Assembly (NCBI RefSeq): GCF_936270435.1
Contig: NZ_OW370567.1
Coordinates: 1,561,973 to 1,625,972, forward strand
Length of the DNA: 64,000 nucleotides
Source of the DNA: Wolbachia endosymbiont of Oedothorax gibbosus
GTDB taxonomy: Bacteria > Pseudomonadota > Alphaproteobacteria > Rickettsiales > Anaplasmataceae
Direction: 5' to 3'
Shown here: positions 32,370-42,160 of the stretch, piece after piece
How the letters are laid out: every line of letters begins with the position of its first letter
Position numbering within the stretch: position 1 is the first letter of the stretch
Translations under genes and position numbers: made by a program
Notes under the pieces: generated by a model
Told to the model about the DNA's origin: nothing
The model's database searches: none
What the model saw: the letters and a program-made list of their open reading frames with translations, nothing else

Positions 32370-33446
32370 ATGAAAAGTAATCTCTCTTTTATAAAAAACG
32401 TTGCTTTAAATTGTATGTCTAAGCTCATTGGCGTATTAAATATTAAGAAAGTAAAACATTTCATTGTGAATAAATACAATACTCTCCATAAAGAAATGAT
32501 AATGCTTCTTGAAAAATCTAAAAACCTGTTAAATACCAACATTGAAATCGGTTTATATCACTTTTATAAAGGTAGCATATCAGATGCAAAGTTACGATTT
32601 TGGTTGATTAGCATATTTTACCCCCATTTACCTATAGTCTGGTATAACATCGGAAGGTGTCATTTTGCGGTAGGGAATACTAACAAAGCTTATAATTATT
32701 TAACAAAGACGCTAAAATTAGATAGTGACCACGAGGAGGCGTCTTACTATGTAAAAAAAATGACAAACTCAGCGCCTATTACAGAATTGCCAAAAAACCT
32801 CATAAGACAATATTTTGATTACACAGGTGAATATTTTGTTGAGCATTGGTTGATTGCTAAACAATATAGAGGGCATGAACTTGTACACATGATAATTACA
32901 AAAATCTTCAACAACTCCACTTCTAAGCTCAATATACTTGACCTTGGTTGTGGGACTGGAATATGTGGTCACTTCTTGAAAATAAATAGTACTGAAAGCC
33001 ACATAACAGGAATTGACATTTCAAGTAGAATGCTAAATATAGCAAGAGGATGCTTTATACAAGGTAAGCCTGTTTACAATGAATTAATACATATGGAAAT
33101 GAAAGAGTTTCTTAAACAAGAGAAAAACCAGAAGTATGATGTAATTATCTTTGCTGAAGTGCTACATTATCTATATAATTTTCAAGAAGAATTGGAATTA
33201 GCAAAAAGATTTATAAGTAAAAAAGGAGTTATCGTATGTTTAATAAGAAGAAAGGAAGGTGAAGGTATTGACTTTGTAAACAAAGGAGACTATTTTCGTC
33301 ACTCAGAAAGTTATGTTCAACATGTTGCAAAAGAAATAAATATGCAGATAAGTTATATGAGTTACTGTAAAATATATGGCAGTCAGGTTGACGGTATCTT
33401 GTTTGCATTACAGCATCAACAAAAAAATCTGAAAAACCTCACTTAA
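32370..33446 (+). CDS. SAM-dependent methyltransferase with TPR-like N-terminus
   Basis: The 358-residue protein has a helical N-terminal region with a TPR-like unit (about residues 92-125, WYNIGRCHFAVGNTNKAYNY). A class I Rossmann methyltransferase domain follows, with motif I LNILDLGCGTGICG (about residue 190), motif II TGIDISSRML and motif IV DVIIFAEVLHYL. The arrangement is like TPR-methyltransferase proteins predicted to act on small molecules or proteins, but the substrate cannot be told. It is preceded by the IS5 element and followed by nrdA on the same strand 58 bases away. Confidence 0.75.
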   Translation: MKSNLSFIKNVALNCMSKLIGVLNIKKVKHFIVNKYNTLHKEMIMLLEKSKNLLNTNIEIGLYHFYKGSISDAKLRFWLISIFYPHLPIVWYNIGRCHFAVGNTNKAYNYLTKTLKLDSDHEEASYYVKKMTNSAPITELPKNLIRQYFDYTGEYFVEHWLIAKQYRGHELVHMIITKIFNNSTSKLNILDLGCGTGICGHFLKINSTESHITGIDISSRMLNIARGCFIQGKPVYNELIHMEMKEFLKQEKNQKYDVIIFAEVLHYLYNFQEELELAKRFISKKGVIVCLIRRKEGEGIDFVNKGDYFRHSESYVQHVAKEINMQISYMSYCKIYGSQVDGILFALQHQQKNLKNLT

Positions 33447-33504
33447 AAATCGCTCAAAGTGGCTTTTAAGTATCTATATGTAATAAAAGAATAAAAGGAA
33501 CTTT

Positions 33505-35289
33505 ATGAATAACATTACTATTAATTATGCAAAGGATAGCAAATTAACCGATTTTGGAAAAGCAGTTCTATCAGACAGGTATTTAATAGAAAATGAAAGT
33601 TATCAAGACCTCTTTGCACGTATTGGTAATTACTATTCTGATAATAAAGAACATGCGCAGCGTCTTTATGACTACATGAGCAACTTGTGGTTCATGCCTT
33701 CAACACCAATACTTAGTAATGGTGGCACTAAGAGAGGATTACCTATTTCTTGCTTTCTTAATGAAACTGAAGACAGCTTGCAGGGAATAGTTGATTTATG
33801 GAATGAAAATGTTTGGCTAGCTGCACGTGGTGGAGGCATAGGTAGTTATTGGGGAAATCTACGTTCAATTGGCGAAAGTGTAAAAGGTAGCGGCAAAACA
33901 TCAGGAATTGTTCCATTTATTGTAGTGCAAAATGCTCTAACGCTTGCAATTAGTCAGGGATCCTTAAGGCGAGGAAGTTCAGCAGTCTATCTTCCTGTAT
34001 TTCATCCGGAGATAGAAGAGTTTCTGGATTTACGCAAGCCAACAGGCGGTGACCCAAATCGCAAAGCATTAAATATACATCATGCTGTAATAGTAACAGA
34101 TAAATTTATGCAAGCTGTTGAGAATGACCAAGAATGGAATCTAATAAGCCCTCATAATAATAAGGTTATTTCAACCGTAAAAGCACGCGACATATGGGTC
34201 AAAATATTAACAGCAAGAGTTGAAACTGGAGAACCTTACATTATTTTCCTTGATGCAACAAATAACAATAAGCCAGAATCTTACAAAAAGCTCAACTTAG
34301 ATATCAAGATGTCAAATCTATGCAGTGAAATAACTTTAACTACAGGTTATGATCACCTGAATAAGTCACGCACTGCTGTGTGTTGTCTATCATCCGTAAA
34401 CCTTGAGTACTACGAAGAATGGAAAGACAATAAACTCTTCATAGAAGATATAATGCGCTTTCTTGACAATGTATTGGAAGATTTCATAAATAAAGCGCCA
34501 AGTGAAATGCAGCGAGCAAAATATTCTGCAATAAGAGAACGCAGTATTGGTTTTGGCGTGATGGGCTTTCACTCATTTTTACAAAGCAAAATGGTTCCTT
34601 TTGAATCAGTAACAGCACAACAATGGAATAAAAAAATATTTAAGTATTTACGCGAGCAAGCAGATATAGTTTCTAAAAAATTAGCAGAAGAAAAGGGGGC
34701 ATGTCCTGATGCCAAAGAAGTTGATCTAATGGAAAGATTTACACACAAGCTCGCTATTGCTCCTACTGCCTCGATCTCCATTATTGCAGGTAATACCTCT
34801 CCTGGAATAGAACCATATGCAGCAAACGTATTCATACAAAAGACACTTACAGGCTCATTTGTAGTGCGAAATAAATTCTTGCAAAAACTATTAGCAGAAA
34901 AAAATCAAGACAATGATAAAATATGGTCTTCAATTTCAACAAACGAGGGTTCCGTTCAGCATTTAGATTTTCTTAGTGAGCATGAAAAATTGACATTTAA
35001 AACAGCGTACGAGCTTGACCAAAGATGGATTATAGAACATGCAAGTGATAGAACTTCGTATATTTGTCAATCTCAATCAGTAAATCTGTTCTTACCTGCC
35101 AACATACATAAACGTTACTTGCACAAAATACACATGCTTGCTTGGAAAAAAGGATTGAAGAGCTTATATTACTGCAGATCACAATCAATGCAGAGAGCCG
35201 ATAAGGTCTCGCATGACATATTCAAAAAAAGTGAAATATTGCAACAAAAAACAGATATTGACTACGATGAATGTTTGTCATGCCAATAG
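33505..35289 (+). CDS. nrdA: Ribonucleoside-diphosphate reductase class I, alpha subunit
   Basis: NrdA holds the active site that reduces NDPs using the radical made by NrdB. The 594-residue protein has the core blocks FMPSTPILSNGGTKRGLPISC (first active-site Cys in SCFLN), KMSNLCSEI with the Asn-Cys-Glu catalytic set, and the radical-transfer Tyr pair in LKSLYYCR. It ends in CLSCQ, the redox CxxC tail. It starts directly at the core and lacks an N-terminal ATP cone, so allosteric shut-off by dATP at that site is not expected. A good ribosome binding site aaaagga precedes the ATG. ruvX starts directly after the stop codon. Confidence 0.94.
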   Translation: MNNITINYAKDSKLTDFGKAVLSDRYLIENESYQDLFARIGNYYSDNKEHAQRLYDYMSNLWFMPSTPILSNGGTKRGLPISCFLNETEDSLQGIVDLWNENVWLAARGGGIGSYWGNLRSIGESVKGSGKTSGIVPFIVVQNALTLAISQGSLRRGSSAVYLPVFHPEIEEFLDLRKPTGGDPNRKALNIHHAVIVTDKFMQAVENDQEWNLISPHNNKVISTVKARDIWVKILTARVETGEPYIIFLDATNNNKPESYKKLNLDIKMSNLCSEITLTTGYDHLNKSRTAVCCLSSVNLEYYEEWKDNKLFIEDIMRFLDNVLEDFINKAPSEMQRAKYSAIRERSIGFGVMGFHSFLQSKMVPFESVTAQQWNKKIFKYLREQADIVSKKLAEEKGACPDAKEVDLMERFTHKLAIAPTASISIIAGNTSPGIEPYAANVFIQKTLTGSFVVRNKFLQKLLAEKNQDNDKIWSSISTNEGSVQHLDFLSEHEKLTFKTAYELDQRWIIEHASDRTSYICQSQSVNLFLPANIHKRYLHKIHMLAWKKGLKSLYYCRSQSMQRADKVSHDIFKKSEILQQKTDIDYDECLSCQ

Positions 35290-35757
35290 ATGCTACATAA
35301 AAATCCAGATGAGTTTCTAAAGTCTATTCCAAAAGATAAGCGCATAATGTGCCTTGACATGGGAGAAAAACAAATAGGCATAGCGTTTAGCGATAAAACA
35401 CAGCTTATAGCTACAGCTCATAGTGTATATTATAGAAAAAATATGAGCAAAGATTTAGGTTATTTGCATAGAATATTTAAAGAAAATGAAGCTGGATCAA
35501 TGGTAATAGGACTACCATTAAAAATGGACGAGCAAGAAACTAAATGGTGTAAAACCATAATCCAATTCGCAAATAAAATAATAAAAAAATATAAAGTACA
35601 TATATACTTACAAGACGAAAGCTTCTCAACATCTATCGCAACTCATACACTAAAAATTACTGGAATATCAATCACAAAATCGAAAAAAATAGATGATAAA
35701 ATCTCCGCATGTATCATTTTACAACGAACGTTAGACAAAATAAATACAATCAAATAG
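35290..35757 (+). CDS. ruvX: Putative pre-16S rRNA nuclease / Holliday junction resolvase-like RuvX
   Basis: The 155-residue protein belongs to the YqgF family of RNase H-like nucleases, implicated in the 5' maturation of 16S rRNA. The catalytic Asp is in IMCLDMGEKQIGIAFSD, the Glu in LQDESFSTSIA and the last Asp in SKKIDDKISACIILQ. The expected VIGLPLKMD motif is present. The ATG follows the nrdA stop with no gap, so it is cotranscribed with nrdA. Confidence 0.88.
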   Translation: MLHKNPDEFLKSIPKDKRIMCLDMGEKQIGIAFSDKTQLIATAHSVYYRKNMSKDLGYLHRIFKENEAGSMVIGLPLKMDEQETKWCKTIIQFANKIIKKYKVHIYLQDESFSTSIATHTLKITGISITKSKKIDDKISACIILQRTLDKINTIK

Positions 35758-35801
35758 TTTTTCCAGATCTGGAAATCTTCAAACTGAATCTCATATAAAA
35801 G

Positions 35802-36290
35802 TTACTCAACAAAACAAGAACCTTTCGTATAAGCATGACAAATTGCTACAGCAAGAGCATCAGCAGCATGGTGACATTTTATACTCAAATTTTTAACTAT
35901 TTGCTTCACCATAAATATAATCTGATCCTTATCAGCATGGCCGTTTCCGGTAATACTTTTTTTTATGTAGTTCGCGTCATACTCACTTATAGGAAGATCT
36001 GTTATTTTTAATGCTAAAATTGCAACTCCTCTTGCATATCCTAAAGTTAGTGAAGATTTAGGATTTTTATTAACAAAAATTTTTTCTACCGCAGCTTCAT
36101 CAGGAGAGTATAGGGAAATTACTTTCTTTAATTGTTCAAAAATTACATATAGGCGTTCATCTGTATTGAGCTTATTGTCAGTTGATATGGTACCGCCGCC
36201 CAAAAATTCAATATTATTTTTCTCGTTCAGGCTGATAATGGCCCACCCAGTCTTGCTTATCCCTGGATCTAGACCTATTATTTTCACCAC
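35802..36290 (-). CDS. ruvC: Holliday junction endonuclease RuvC
   Basis: RuvC cleaves Holliday junctions made by RuvAB. The 162-residue protein shows the RNase H-like active site: Asp in IIGLDPGISKTGWAI, Glu in EAAVEKIFVNKNPKSS and the Asp pair in KCHHAADALAVAICH. The length is normal. The start is GTG, one of two adjacent GTG codons at 36290/36287. It follows the ctaE stop with no gap, which implies coupling. Confidence 0.93.
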   Translation of the reverse strand: MVKIIGLDPGISKTGWAIISLNEKNNIEFLGGGTISTDNKLNTDERLYVIFEQLKKVISLYSPDEAAVEKIFVNKNPKSSLTLGYARGVAILALKITDLPISEYDANYIKKSITGNGHADKDQIIFMVKQIVKNLSIKCHHAADALAVAICHAYTKGSCFVE

Positions 36291-37118
36291 TTAATAAACG
36301 CTTAACCAATAGACAAATAAAAATAAAAATATCCAGACTATATCTACAAAGTGCCAATACCAGGAGGCAAACTCAAAGCACAAATGGTCCTGAGGTGTAA
36401 ATTGGCCTTTCTGCACTCTAAATAAACACACTGATAAAAATATTATCCCTATTATAACATGTACGCAGTGAAAACCGGTAATCATATAAAAATTGGATGT
36501 ATAAATAAGCTTTTCTCCTGTTTCTTGTAGAGAAAAACTCGCTTCATGATACTCTATTGCTTGCACTATTATAAAAAAAAACCCAAGCAATATAGTTATG
36601 GACAGCATTTTAATCATGCTCTTTTTATCATTTTCAAGTAAAGAGTGATTTGCCCAAGTAATTGTTGTACCAGAAAGCAATAATATTAATGTATTCATGA
36701 ATGGTAGTGACCACGGATCAGGTGGCAAAATTCCCTCAGGGGGCCATTCAACTTTTTTTGCAGGAGAAAACGCCTCAAATAAAAAAACTGGATCAAGCCA
36801 AGCTTTAAAGAATGAACAAAAGAACACTATAAAAAACACGACCTCTGAGAGAATAAATAAGTACATTGCAAATTTGAGTCCATGTTTTACAATGGCAGTG
36901 TGACATTTGTCATAAATGGCCTCCCTTATTACATCTCTCCACCAATAGAACAGCACCCCTGATACTGCGGAGATTCCCAGAACTAAACAAAACATTCCGA
37001 AAATTTGTTTATGAAGCGCGCCAACTAATCCAAGTGCAAGAATAAGAATTGCCGCTGATATAGCAATTGGCCAAGGGCTTGGATCTACTAAATGAAAATC
37101 ATGTTCTTTACTTTTCAT
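36291..37118 (-). CDS. ctaE: Cytochrome c oxidase subunit III
   Basis: This 275-residue protein has the seven membrane segments of CoxIII. The motifs are RDVIREAIYDKCH in the first loop, SEVVFFIVFFCSFFKAWLDP, the WPPEGI segment and FHCVHVIIG. The ending FASWYWHFVDIVWIFLFLFVYW is typical. It is a core structural subunit of the aa3-type terminal oxidase in the inner membrane. Subunits I and II are not nearby. It forms a two-gene unit with ruvC. Confidence 0.95.
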   Translation of the reverse strand: MKSKEHDFHLVDPSPWPIAISAAILILALGLVGALHKQIFGMFCLVLGISAVSGVLFYWWRDVIREAIYDKCHTAIVKHGLKFAMYLFILSEVVFFIVFFCSFFKAWLDPVFLFEAFSPAKKVEWPPEGILPPDPWSLPFMNTLILLLSGTTITWANHSLLENDKKSMIKMLSITILLGFFFIIVQAIEYHEASFSLQETGEKLIYTSNFYMITGFHCVHVIIGIIFLSVCLFRVQKGQFTPQDHLCFEFASWYWHFVDIVWIFLFLFVYWLSVY

Positions 37119-37460
37119 AGCATTTTAAAAAATACTTATTAAGGATACAAATTAGCTTAAAATTGTCAATATTCCTCAAAATCTTGATTGATTTGTGAAA
37201 AATTATATGCACCGTTCAAAAAATCCAATATGAATTGGGCGCTTATCTTAAATAACTTCAGCATTCTGCTCTTTTCATTTTCTCTTGCCCTGCTGCAATA
37301 TTCATCAACAATATTTTCCAAAATAATGCATCCAGATTCTATAAAACTACCGCTATAAAAATCAAACCAATCCTTATATCTATTATTTTTCTTGAATCTA
37401 TTTTTCATACTATCAACGATAGTCTTGTATATAAACATGTAAGAATACAAAACTGTTATA

Positions 37461-38441
37461 ACCTCAGTTATGGATTAGAAAATAGATAAAAGTATAACTA
37501 AGAAGAGGGAAACAGGGTAAACTCGAGTATTTTAGTAATAATAAGAGGTTACCCATGAAGAAAGATATTACAGAACTGTACTGTTGCGTCGAGGATTTTT
37601 GTCGTGCGGTAGATGATAATTTTGCAAATAGGTTCTTATCAAACGGCAAAAAACCAACCAGAGTACCAGAAATAGCGCACTCAGAAATTCTAACCATAAT
37701 CCTATTATACCATAAATCACCATGTAAAAACTTCAAGGCTTTTTATCTTTGTTATCTTCAGTTATTCTATAGATCAGAGTTTTCAAAGCTGCCTTCATAT
37801 CACAGATTTATTGCCTTAAAGCCGCGAGTTTTGTGGTATTTAGCATTACTTTTGCAATGGTTTTGTGAACAAGCAAAAATGACCGGGATTTCCTACATAG
37901 ATTCTACTTCAATAGCAGTATGCCATCGAAAAAGAATCTCAAGAAATAAGGTTTTCAAAGGATTAGCAGAGTTAGGAAAGAATACTTACGGCTGGTTTTT
38001 TGGTTTTAAATTACATGTAGTAATCAATGAAATAGGTGAAATTCAAGGTGTTACGCTAACCAGAGGTAACGTCGATGACAGAAAACCTGTACCAACTCTA
38101 ACCAAAAAACTAACTGGACTTTTGTTTGGAGATAAGGGCTATATAAAGAAAGAGCTCTTTGAGAAACTATTCGATAGAGGTCTAAAACTCGTCACTAAAG
38201 TGAAAAAAGGTATGAAAAATGCACTGATTTCGCTGAAAGAGAAGATTTTACTAGGGAAAAGATCGATTGTTGAAACGGTTTTTGGCTGCCTAAAAAACAA
38301 ATTTGAACTTGAGCACACTCGGCATAGATCCACAGTAAATTTCTTGGTACATATTTTTTCTACCCTCATTTCTTATTCAATGCAATCGAAAAAGCCCTGT
38401 ATTTCTCAGCTTTACTTCGTTGGTTAATCCATAACTGGGGT
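37461..38441 (+). mobile_element. IS982-family element, copy 2
   Basis: The element has the same terminal repeats as the 23.2 kb copy and is flanked by TTATA on both sides (37456-37460 and 38442-38446). It interrupts the TenA-like gene after the codon for Ile in YEAI. The two copies encode the same transposase in opposite orientation, so they could mediate inversion of the 14 kb between them, which includes the rRNA unit. Confidence 0.92.
37555..38427 (+). CDS. IS982-family transposase
   Basis: The translation is identical to the 290-residue transposase at 23169-24041, including the catalytic motifs (YIDSTSIAV, LLFGDKGYI, RSIVETVFG). It is complete and probably active. The upstream bases agaggttaccc contain a ribosome binding site. 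Confidence 0.93.
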   Translation: MKKDITELYCCVEDFCRAVDDNFANRFLSNGKKPTRVPEIAHSEILTIILLYHKSPCKNFKAFYLCYLQLFYRSEFSKLPSYHRFIALKPRVLWYLALLLQWFCEQAKMTGISYIDSTSIAVCHRKRISRNKVFKGLAELGKNTYGWFFGFKLHVVINEIGEIQGVTLTRGNVDDRKPVPTLTKKLTGLLFGDKGYIKKELFEKLFDRGLKLVTKVKKGMKNALISLKEKILLGKRSIVETVFGCLKNKFELEHTRHRSTVNFLVHIFSTLISYSMQSKKPCISQLYFVG

Positions 38442-38663
38442 TTATAGCTTCATAAGTGTTGCTATATGAGGTAGACAAAAGAAAATTAGTGAAATTTAAG
38501 CACTCAAGAGATTTCTCTCCACGACTTATAGCATATATAGTAAAGTAGTGGTTATGCAAAATTCTCTCAATAGCAATTGCCCCTCGAGCCACCCTAATAA
38601 GTGAAACAACATTGTTACAGTCTTCTACCCTGGATGCAGTAATTAAGATAGTACGAATATAAT

Positions 38664-39566
38664 AGACTTCTTTCAAAATTGGAAAAGAGCAAAAAATTAG
38701 TATAAAATCATACATTTAAAAGTATGAGATATGAAGAAACTAAGGAGTTAGATGAAGAGAAGTTTCGTCGTCTGACAGGAGTAAAGAAGGCAACTTTCAA
38801 CAGGATGGTAGAAATTTTAGATGAAGAAGATAGAAGGAAAAAAGCAAAAAGTGGGCGTAAAAGCAAGCTCTGTATAGAAGACAGGCTACTTATGGCATTG
38901 GAATATCTTCGTGAATATCGGACATATTTCCACATTGGTCGAAGTTATGGTATGAGCGAAAGTACGACCTATAAAATCATAAAGTGGATTGAAAATACAT
39001 TGGTAAAACATCCGGATTTTGCATTGCCAGGGCGAAAAGAGGTTCTAAAAAGTGATATAGAATATGAGGTTTTAGTGATAGATGCAACAGAAACTCCTGT
39101 GGAAAGACCCAAAAAAAGCAAAAAAGATTTTATTCAGGAAAAAAGAAAAAGCACAGTATAAAAACACAGATTATTTCGGAAAAAGAAAGCAAAAAGATCA
39201 TTTGCACGTCTTTTTCAAATGGTAGGAAACATGATTTTCGGCTTTTTAAGGAGTCAAAAGTGCACATACTACCAAGTATCAAAGTCCTAGCAGATAGCGG
39301 TTACAGAGGTCTACAAAAAATTCACGCAAATGTTGAATTGCCACATAGAAAAACGAAAAAGCACCCATTGACTAAGAAACAAAAGCAAGAAAATCAAGAG
39401 CTTGCAAGCAAAAGAGTTGTGGTTGAGAATGTAATCGGTTTGCTTAAAAGATTTAAAATTATTGCAGATAAATATCGCAATCGGCGAAAACGTTTTGGAT
39501 TGAGATTCAATTTGATAGCTGGAATTTACAATCTAGAGTTGATGATGTGAATTTTGAAAGAGGTCT
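38664..39566 (+). mobile_element. IS5-family element with two-frame transposase
   Basis: The ends agac(t/c)tctttcaaaatt are inverted repeats and AAT is duplicated on both sides. The first frame (38724-39161, 145 residues) carries the helix-turn-helix FHIGRSYGMSESTTYKII and the first catalytic Asp in VLVIDATETPVER. The second frame (open from about 39165, ATG-like start 39260, end 39550) has VLADSGYRGLQ and KRVVVENVIGLLKRFK. The second frame is at -1 relative to the first, with poly-A runs in the overlap, so frameshifting is likely. A fragment of the same family is at 49.7 kb. Confidence 0.85.
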
Positions 39567-39757
39567 AATCACTCAAGAGTAATGTACCTTGTTGAATATA
39601 GAATCTGAAACTTTCTATACTTAGAGTGTTACTCGCCAATTCAACATTAAAAGGATGCTTAATTATATCCTTTAAAAGATTTGACCCATAACAACTCTTA
39701 ATTATACCACTGAACACTATAATACTGACAACGTAAACAACTTGTGCTAATGCATTT

Positions 39758-40432
39758 TTATTGAGGTATATTAGAGTAATATGCCTCATCTAAAAACGTT
39801 ATCTCTAGTTCCAGTCCTTTCCTACAAAGTTCATATATCCTTTCCTTCTCACAGTCACTAGCTTTTTTGTATAGCCTACTTGTAATATCACTAACCTCTT
39901 CAATCACCGCGTCCATTCCTTTGCTATTACAGACATCAATCCACTTTTTGTATTTGTTATTTTTAATCCCCTTAGTTGTTATCTCATTTGCCATATGGCA
40001 TATAACAATTTGGTACACATTAAAGAGAGAATAAGACAACACTAAGGTCTCAGTAACAGAATTATGATACGCAGTACTCATGAAAAGGTCAACACAGGCA
40101 GAACAAGCTCTTGACTTTTTATGATTATCAGATAAATCACAATCCTCGAAATATTTCTTATATTGTTCTCGAAAATCAAATGCTCCTTTTGTTATATCGA
40201 TTAACCTACTCATTATTTCAACATCATTAACTTTAGCTGCAACAACTAAATGAGCACGAGCGCAATCTACAGAACCTAGAAAATCCTGCTGAAGGTAAAA
40301 TTTAAATCTTTTATAATCTAAAGTACCATTCATTAATGCAACATAAAAAGGATGTTCTTTCATCTTATCAATAAGATCGGAAAACTCTTTTACAATTACG
40401 TTGTACAGTTCTCCTTCTATTTCGTTATACAC
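39758..40432 (-). CDS. TenA/THI-4 family protein, intact paralogue
   Basis: The 224-residue protein belongs to the helical TenA/PQQC-like superfamily. In other bacteria TenA is aminopyrimidine aminohydrolase of thiamin salvage, but several Rickettsiales members are divergent. Features are HPFYVALMNGTLDYKRFKFY, LQQDFLGSVDCARAHLVVAA and the central Cys-containing CSACVDLF. I chose the GTG at 40432 because GAGG lies eight bases before it; the frame is open further upstream to a TTG at 40519 with a hydrophobic segment unlike the family. Its end overlaps the start of the disrupted paralogue, so the two were tandem duplicates. Confidence 0.78.
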   Translation of the reverse strand: MYNEIEGELYNVIVKEFSDLIDKMKEHPFYVALMNGTLDYKRFKFYLQQDFLGSVDCARAHLVVAAKVNDVEIMSRLIDITKGAFDFREQYKKYFEDCDLSDNHKKSRACSACVDLFMSTAYHNSVTETLVLSYSLFNVYQIVICHMANEITTKGIKNNKYKKWIDVCNSKGMDAVIEEVSDITSRLYKKASDCEKERIYELCRKGLELEITFLDEAYYSNIPQ

Positions 40433-40558
40433 TTTATAAGCCTCACAATAAAAATTGAATATAAAAATTATTATCAACGTGGTATAATTATTATGAAAAA
40501 GCGTGTTATACTTTAACAATAAGCTAGTATATAAATATGGGGCTGTAAATCAAAAATT

Positions 40559-41731
40559 TTAGCAACCTAAAGAAATTTTACTATTACCTTCTATATTGAA
40601 TTCTCTACAAAGATCAGCAGACAAGTTCATGCTTTCCCAAGAAAATCCACCATCATTTTCTGACTCTTTACCAAAATGTCCATAACAGGCTGTACGTTTA
40701 TATATAGGACGATTAAGCGATAAATGCTTGATTATGCCTTTTGTTGATAAATCTACACTACTCTCAATAAACTTTTTAATCTTTTTTTCATCTATCGTAT
40801 TTGTACTAAATGTGTCAATATAGAATGAAGTGGGTTGTGATATACCAATTGCATAAGAAAGCTGCACAAGACAGCGTTTAGCCAAACCTGCAAAGACAAT
40901 ATTTTTAGCAAGGTATCTTGCCATATAAGCTGCAGATCTATCAACTTTGGTTGCATCTTTTCCGGAAAACGCCCCTCCACCGTGTGGAATATAACCTCCA
41001 TAAGTATCAACCATAATTTTTCGTCCGGTTAATCCACAATCACCAACTGGCCCACCAATAACAAATCTACCAGTTGGATTGACTAAGAGATTTTCCTCAG
41101 GACACATCCATCCTTCAGGTAAAGATGAAACTATGTAAGGGTAAATTATTTCTTTTACTTTTGATTGATCCAAATCCTCAGGGTGCTGTATTGAGACAAT
41201 AATACTTTCAGCACGTACCGGGAGGTTATTCTCATATGCCAAAGTGATTTGTGACTTTGCATCCGGACCAAGTTTTACTTCTTTAACTGCACTCATGATA
41301 TTTTTCAGAATCGAGTGTGCATAAAAAATGGGTGCTGGCATAAGGTTTTCTGTCTCTGTTGTTGCATAGCCATACATTATGCCCTGATCTCCAGCACCTT
41401 GATCCAACCCTATTGCAATGTCATTTGATTGCTCATGCAGCAGTATATTTACCTTCACTTTTCTCCAGTGGAAACCATCATGCTCATAACCAATATCTTT
41501 TATTGTATTCCGTACAATACTTTCAATCCTGCTATTTTTGATGTTAGGTCCGAATACTTCCCCAGCTATAATAACGTTATCTTTGGTGACTAAAGTCTCT
41601 ATTGCAGCTCGCGCAAAAGGATCAGTGAAAAGGTACTCATCAAGTATTGCATCTGAAATTTGATCTGCTACTTTATCTGGATGACCAGCCGCCACTGATT
41701 CACTGGTTATTAAATTTTTATATAAACTCAT
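40559..41731 (-). CDS. metK: S-adenosylmethionine synthetase
   Basis: MetK makes S-adenosylmethionine from methionine and ATP. The 390-residue protein has TSESVAAGHPDKVADQISDA at the N-terminus, DQGAGDQGIMYGYA with the ATP-binding signature, and GGGAFSGKDATKVDRSAAYM, the second signature. The RRAKYAA-type end is replaced by a family-normal C-terminus. No defects are visible, so the gene is likely functional, unlike metK in some Rickettsia where it decays. Confidence 0.95.
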   Translation of the reverse strand: MSLYKNLITSESVAAGHPDKVADQISDAILDEYLFTDPFARAAIETLVTKDNVIIAGEVFGPNIKNSRIESIVRNTIKDIGYEHDGFHWRKVKVNILLHEQSNDIAIGLDQGAGDQGIMYGYATTETENLMPAPIFYAHSILKNIMSAVKEVKLGPDAKSQITLAYENNLPVRAESIIVSIQHPEDLDQSKVKEIIYPYIVSSLPEGWMCPEENLLVNPTGRFVIGGPVGDCGLTGRKIMVDTYGGYIPHGGGAFSGKDATKVDRSAAYMARYLAKNIVFAGLAKRCLVQLSYAIGISQPTSFYIDTFSTNTIDEKKIKKFIESSVDLSTKGIIKHLSLNRPIYKRTACYGHFGKESENDGGFSWESMNLSADLCREFNIEGNSKISLGC

Positions 41732-41797
41732 GCTTTAGGTTTCTGCTGATACAATACCAAAACCGCTATAAAAACACAGTTAATAATTACTAAATGG

Positions 41798-41871
<74 letters not shown>

Positions 41872-41880
41872 CTGATTTAT

Positions 41881-42150
41881 TCAAGCTGAAGCTTTCATAT
41901 TATCTGTAGGCAAGATATCAATAAAAGTCTTTTTATTTGCTGACCTTCTAAAGCTGACCCAGCCTTCTACTTTGGCAAAAATCGTATGATCTTTACCTAT
42001 ACCAACATTCTTCCCAGGATGGAATTTTGTGCCTCTTTGGCGCACAATTATGTTACCAGGAATAACTTTCCCATTCTTCTTTATTCCTAACCTACGACCT
42101 GCTGAATCTCTACCATTACAGGAACTACCACCTGATTTTTTAGTTGCCAT
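41881..42150 (-). CDS. rpmA: Ribosomal protein bL27
   Basis: This 89-residue protein starts [20 protein letters not shown] and contains [15 protein letters not shown] and [12 protein letters not shown], the standard L27 sequence. The flexible N-terminus of L27 reaches into the peptidyl-transferase centre of the 50S subunit. It follows rplU by 10 bases, the usual rplU-rpmA operon, and tRNA-Ile follows 10 bases after. Confidence 0.97.
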   Translation of the reverse strand: MATKKSGGSSCNGRDSAGRRLGIKKNGKVIPGNIIVRQRGTKFHPGKNVGIGKDHTIFAKVEGWVSFRRSANKKTFIDILPTDNMKASA

Positions 42151-42160
42151 ATCTTACCTC

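Larger units (their letters stand above)
37166..39789 (-). pseudogene. TenA/THI-4 family gene split by two insertion sequences
   Basis: Three minus-strand pieces join exactly in frame once two elements and their target duplications are removed. Piece one (39567-39789) ends FYIQQGTLLLSD. Piece two (about 38446-38663) reads YIRTILITASRVED to SNTYEAI. Piece three (37166-37455) reads TVLYSYMFIYKTIVDSM to NQDFEEY. The IS5-family element at 38664-39566 left an AAT duplication and the IS982 at 37461-38441 left a TTATA duplication. The rebuilt protein is about 240 residues, a TenA-like helical protein (thiamin salvage family) resembling the intact paralogue just upstream. The gene is now dead. Confidence 0.88.

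Noticed and set aside
37166..37450. Separate small 94-residue gene
   Set aside because: It joins exactly in frame with two other pieces once the IS elements are removed, so it is the 3' part of the split TenA-like gene.
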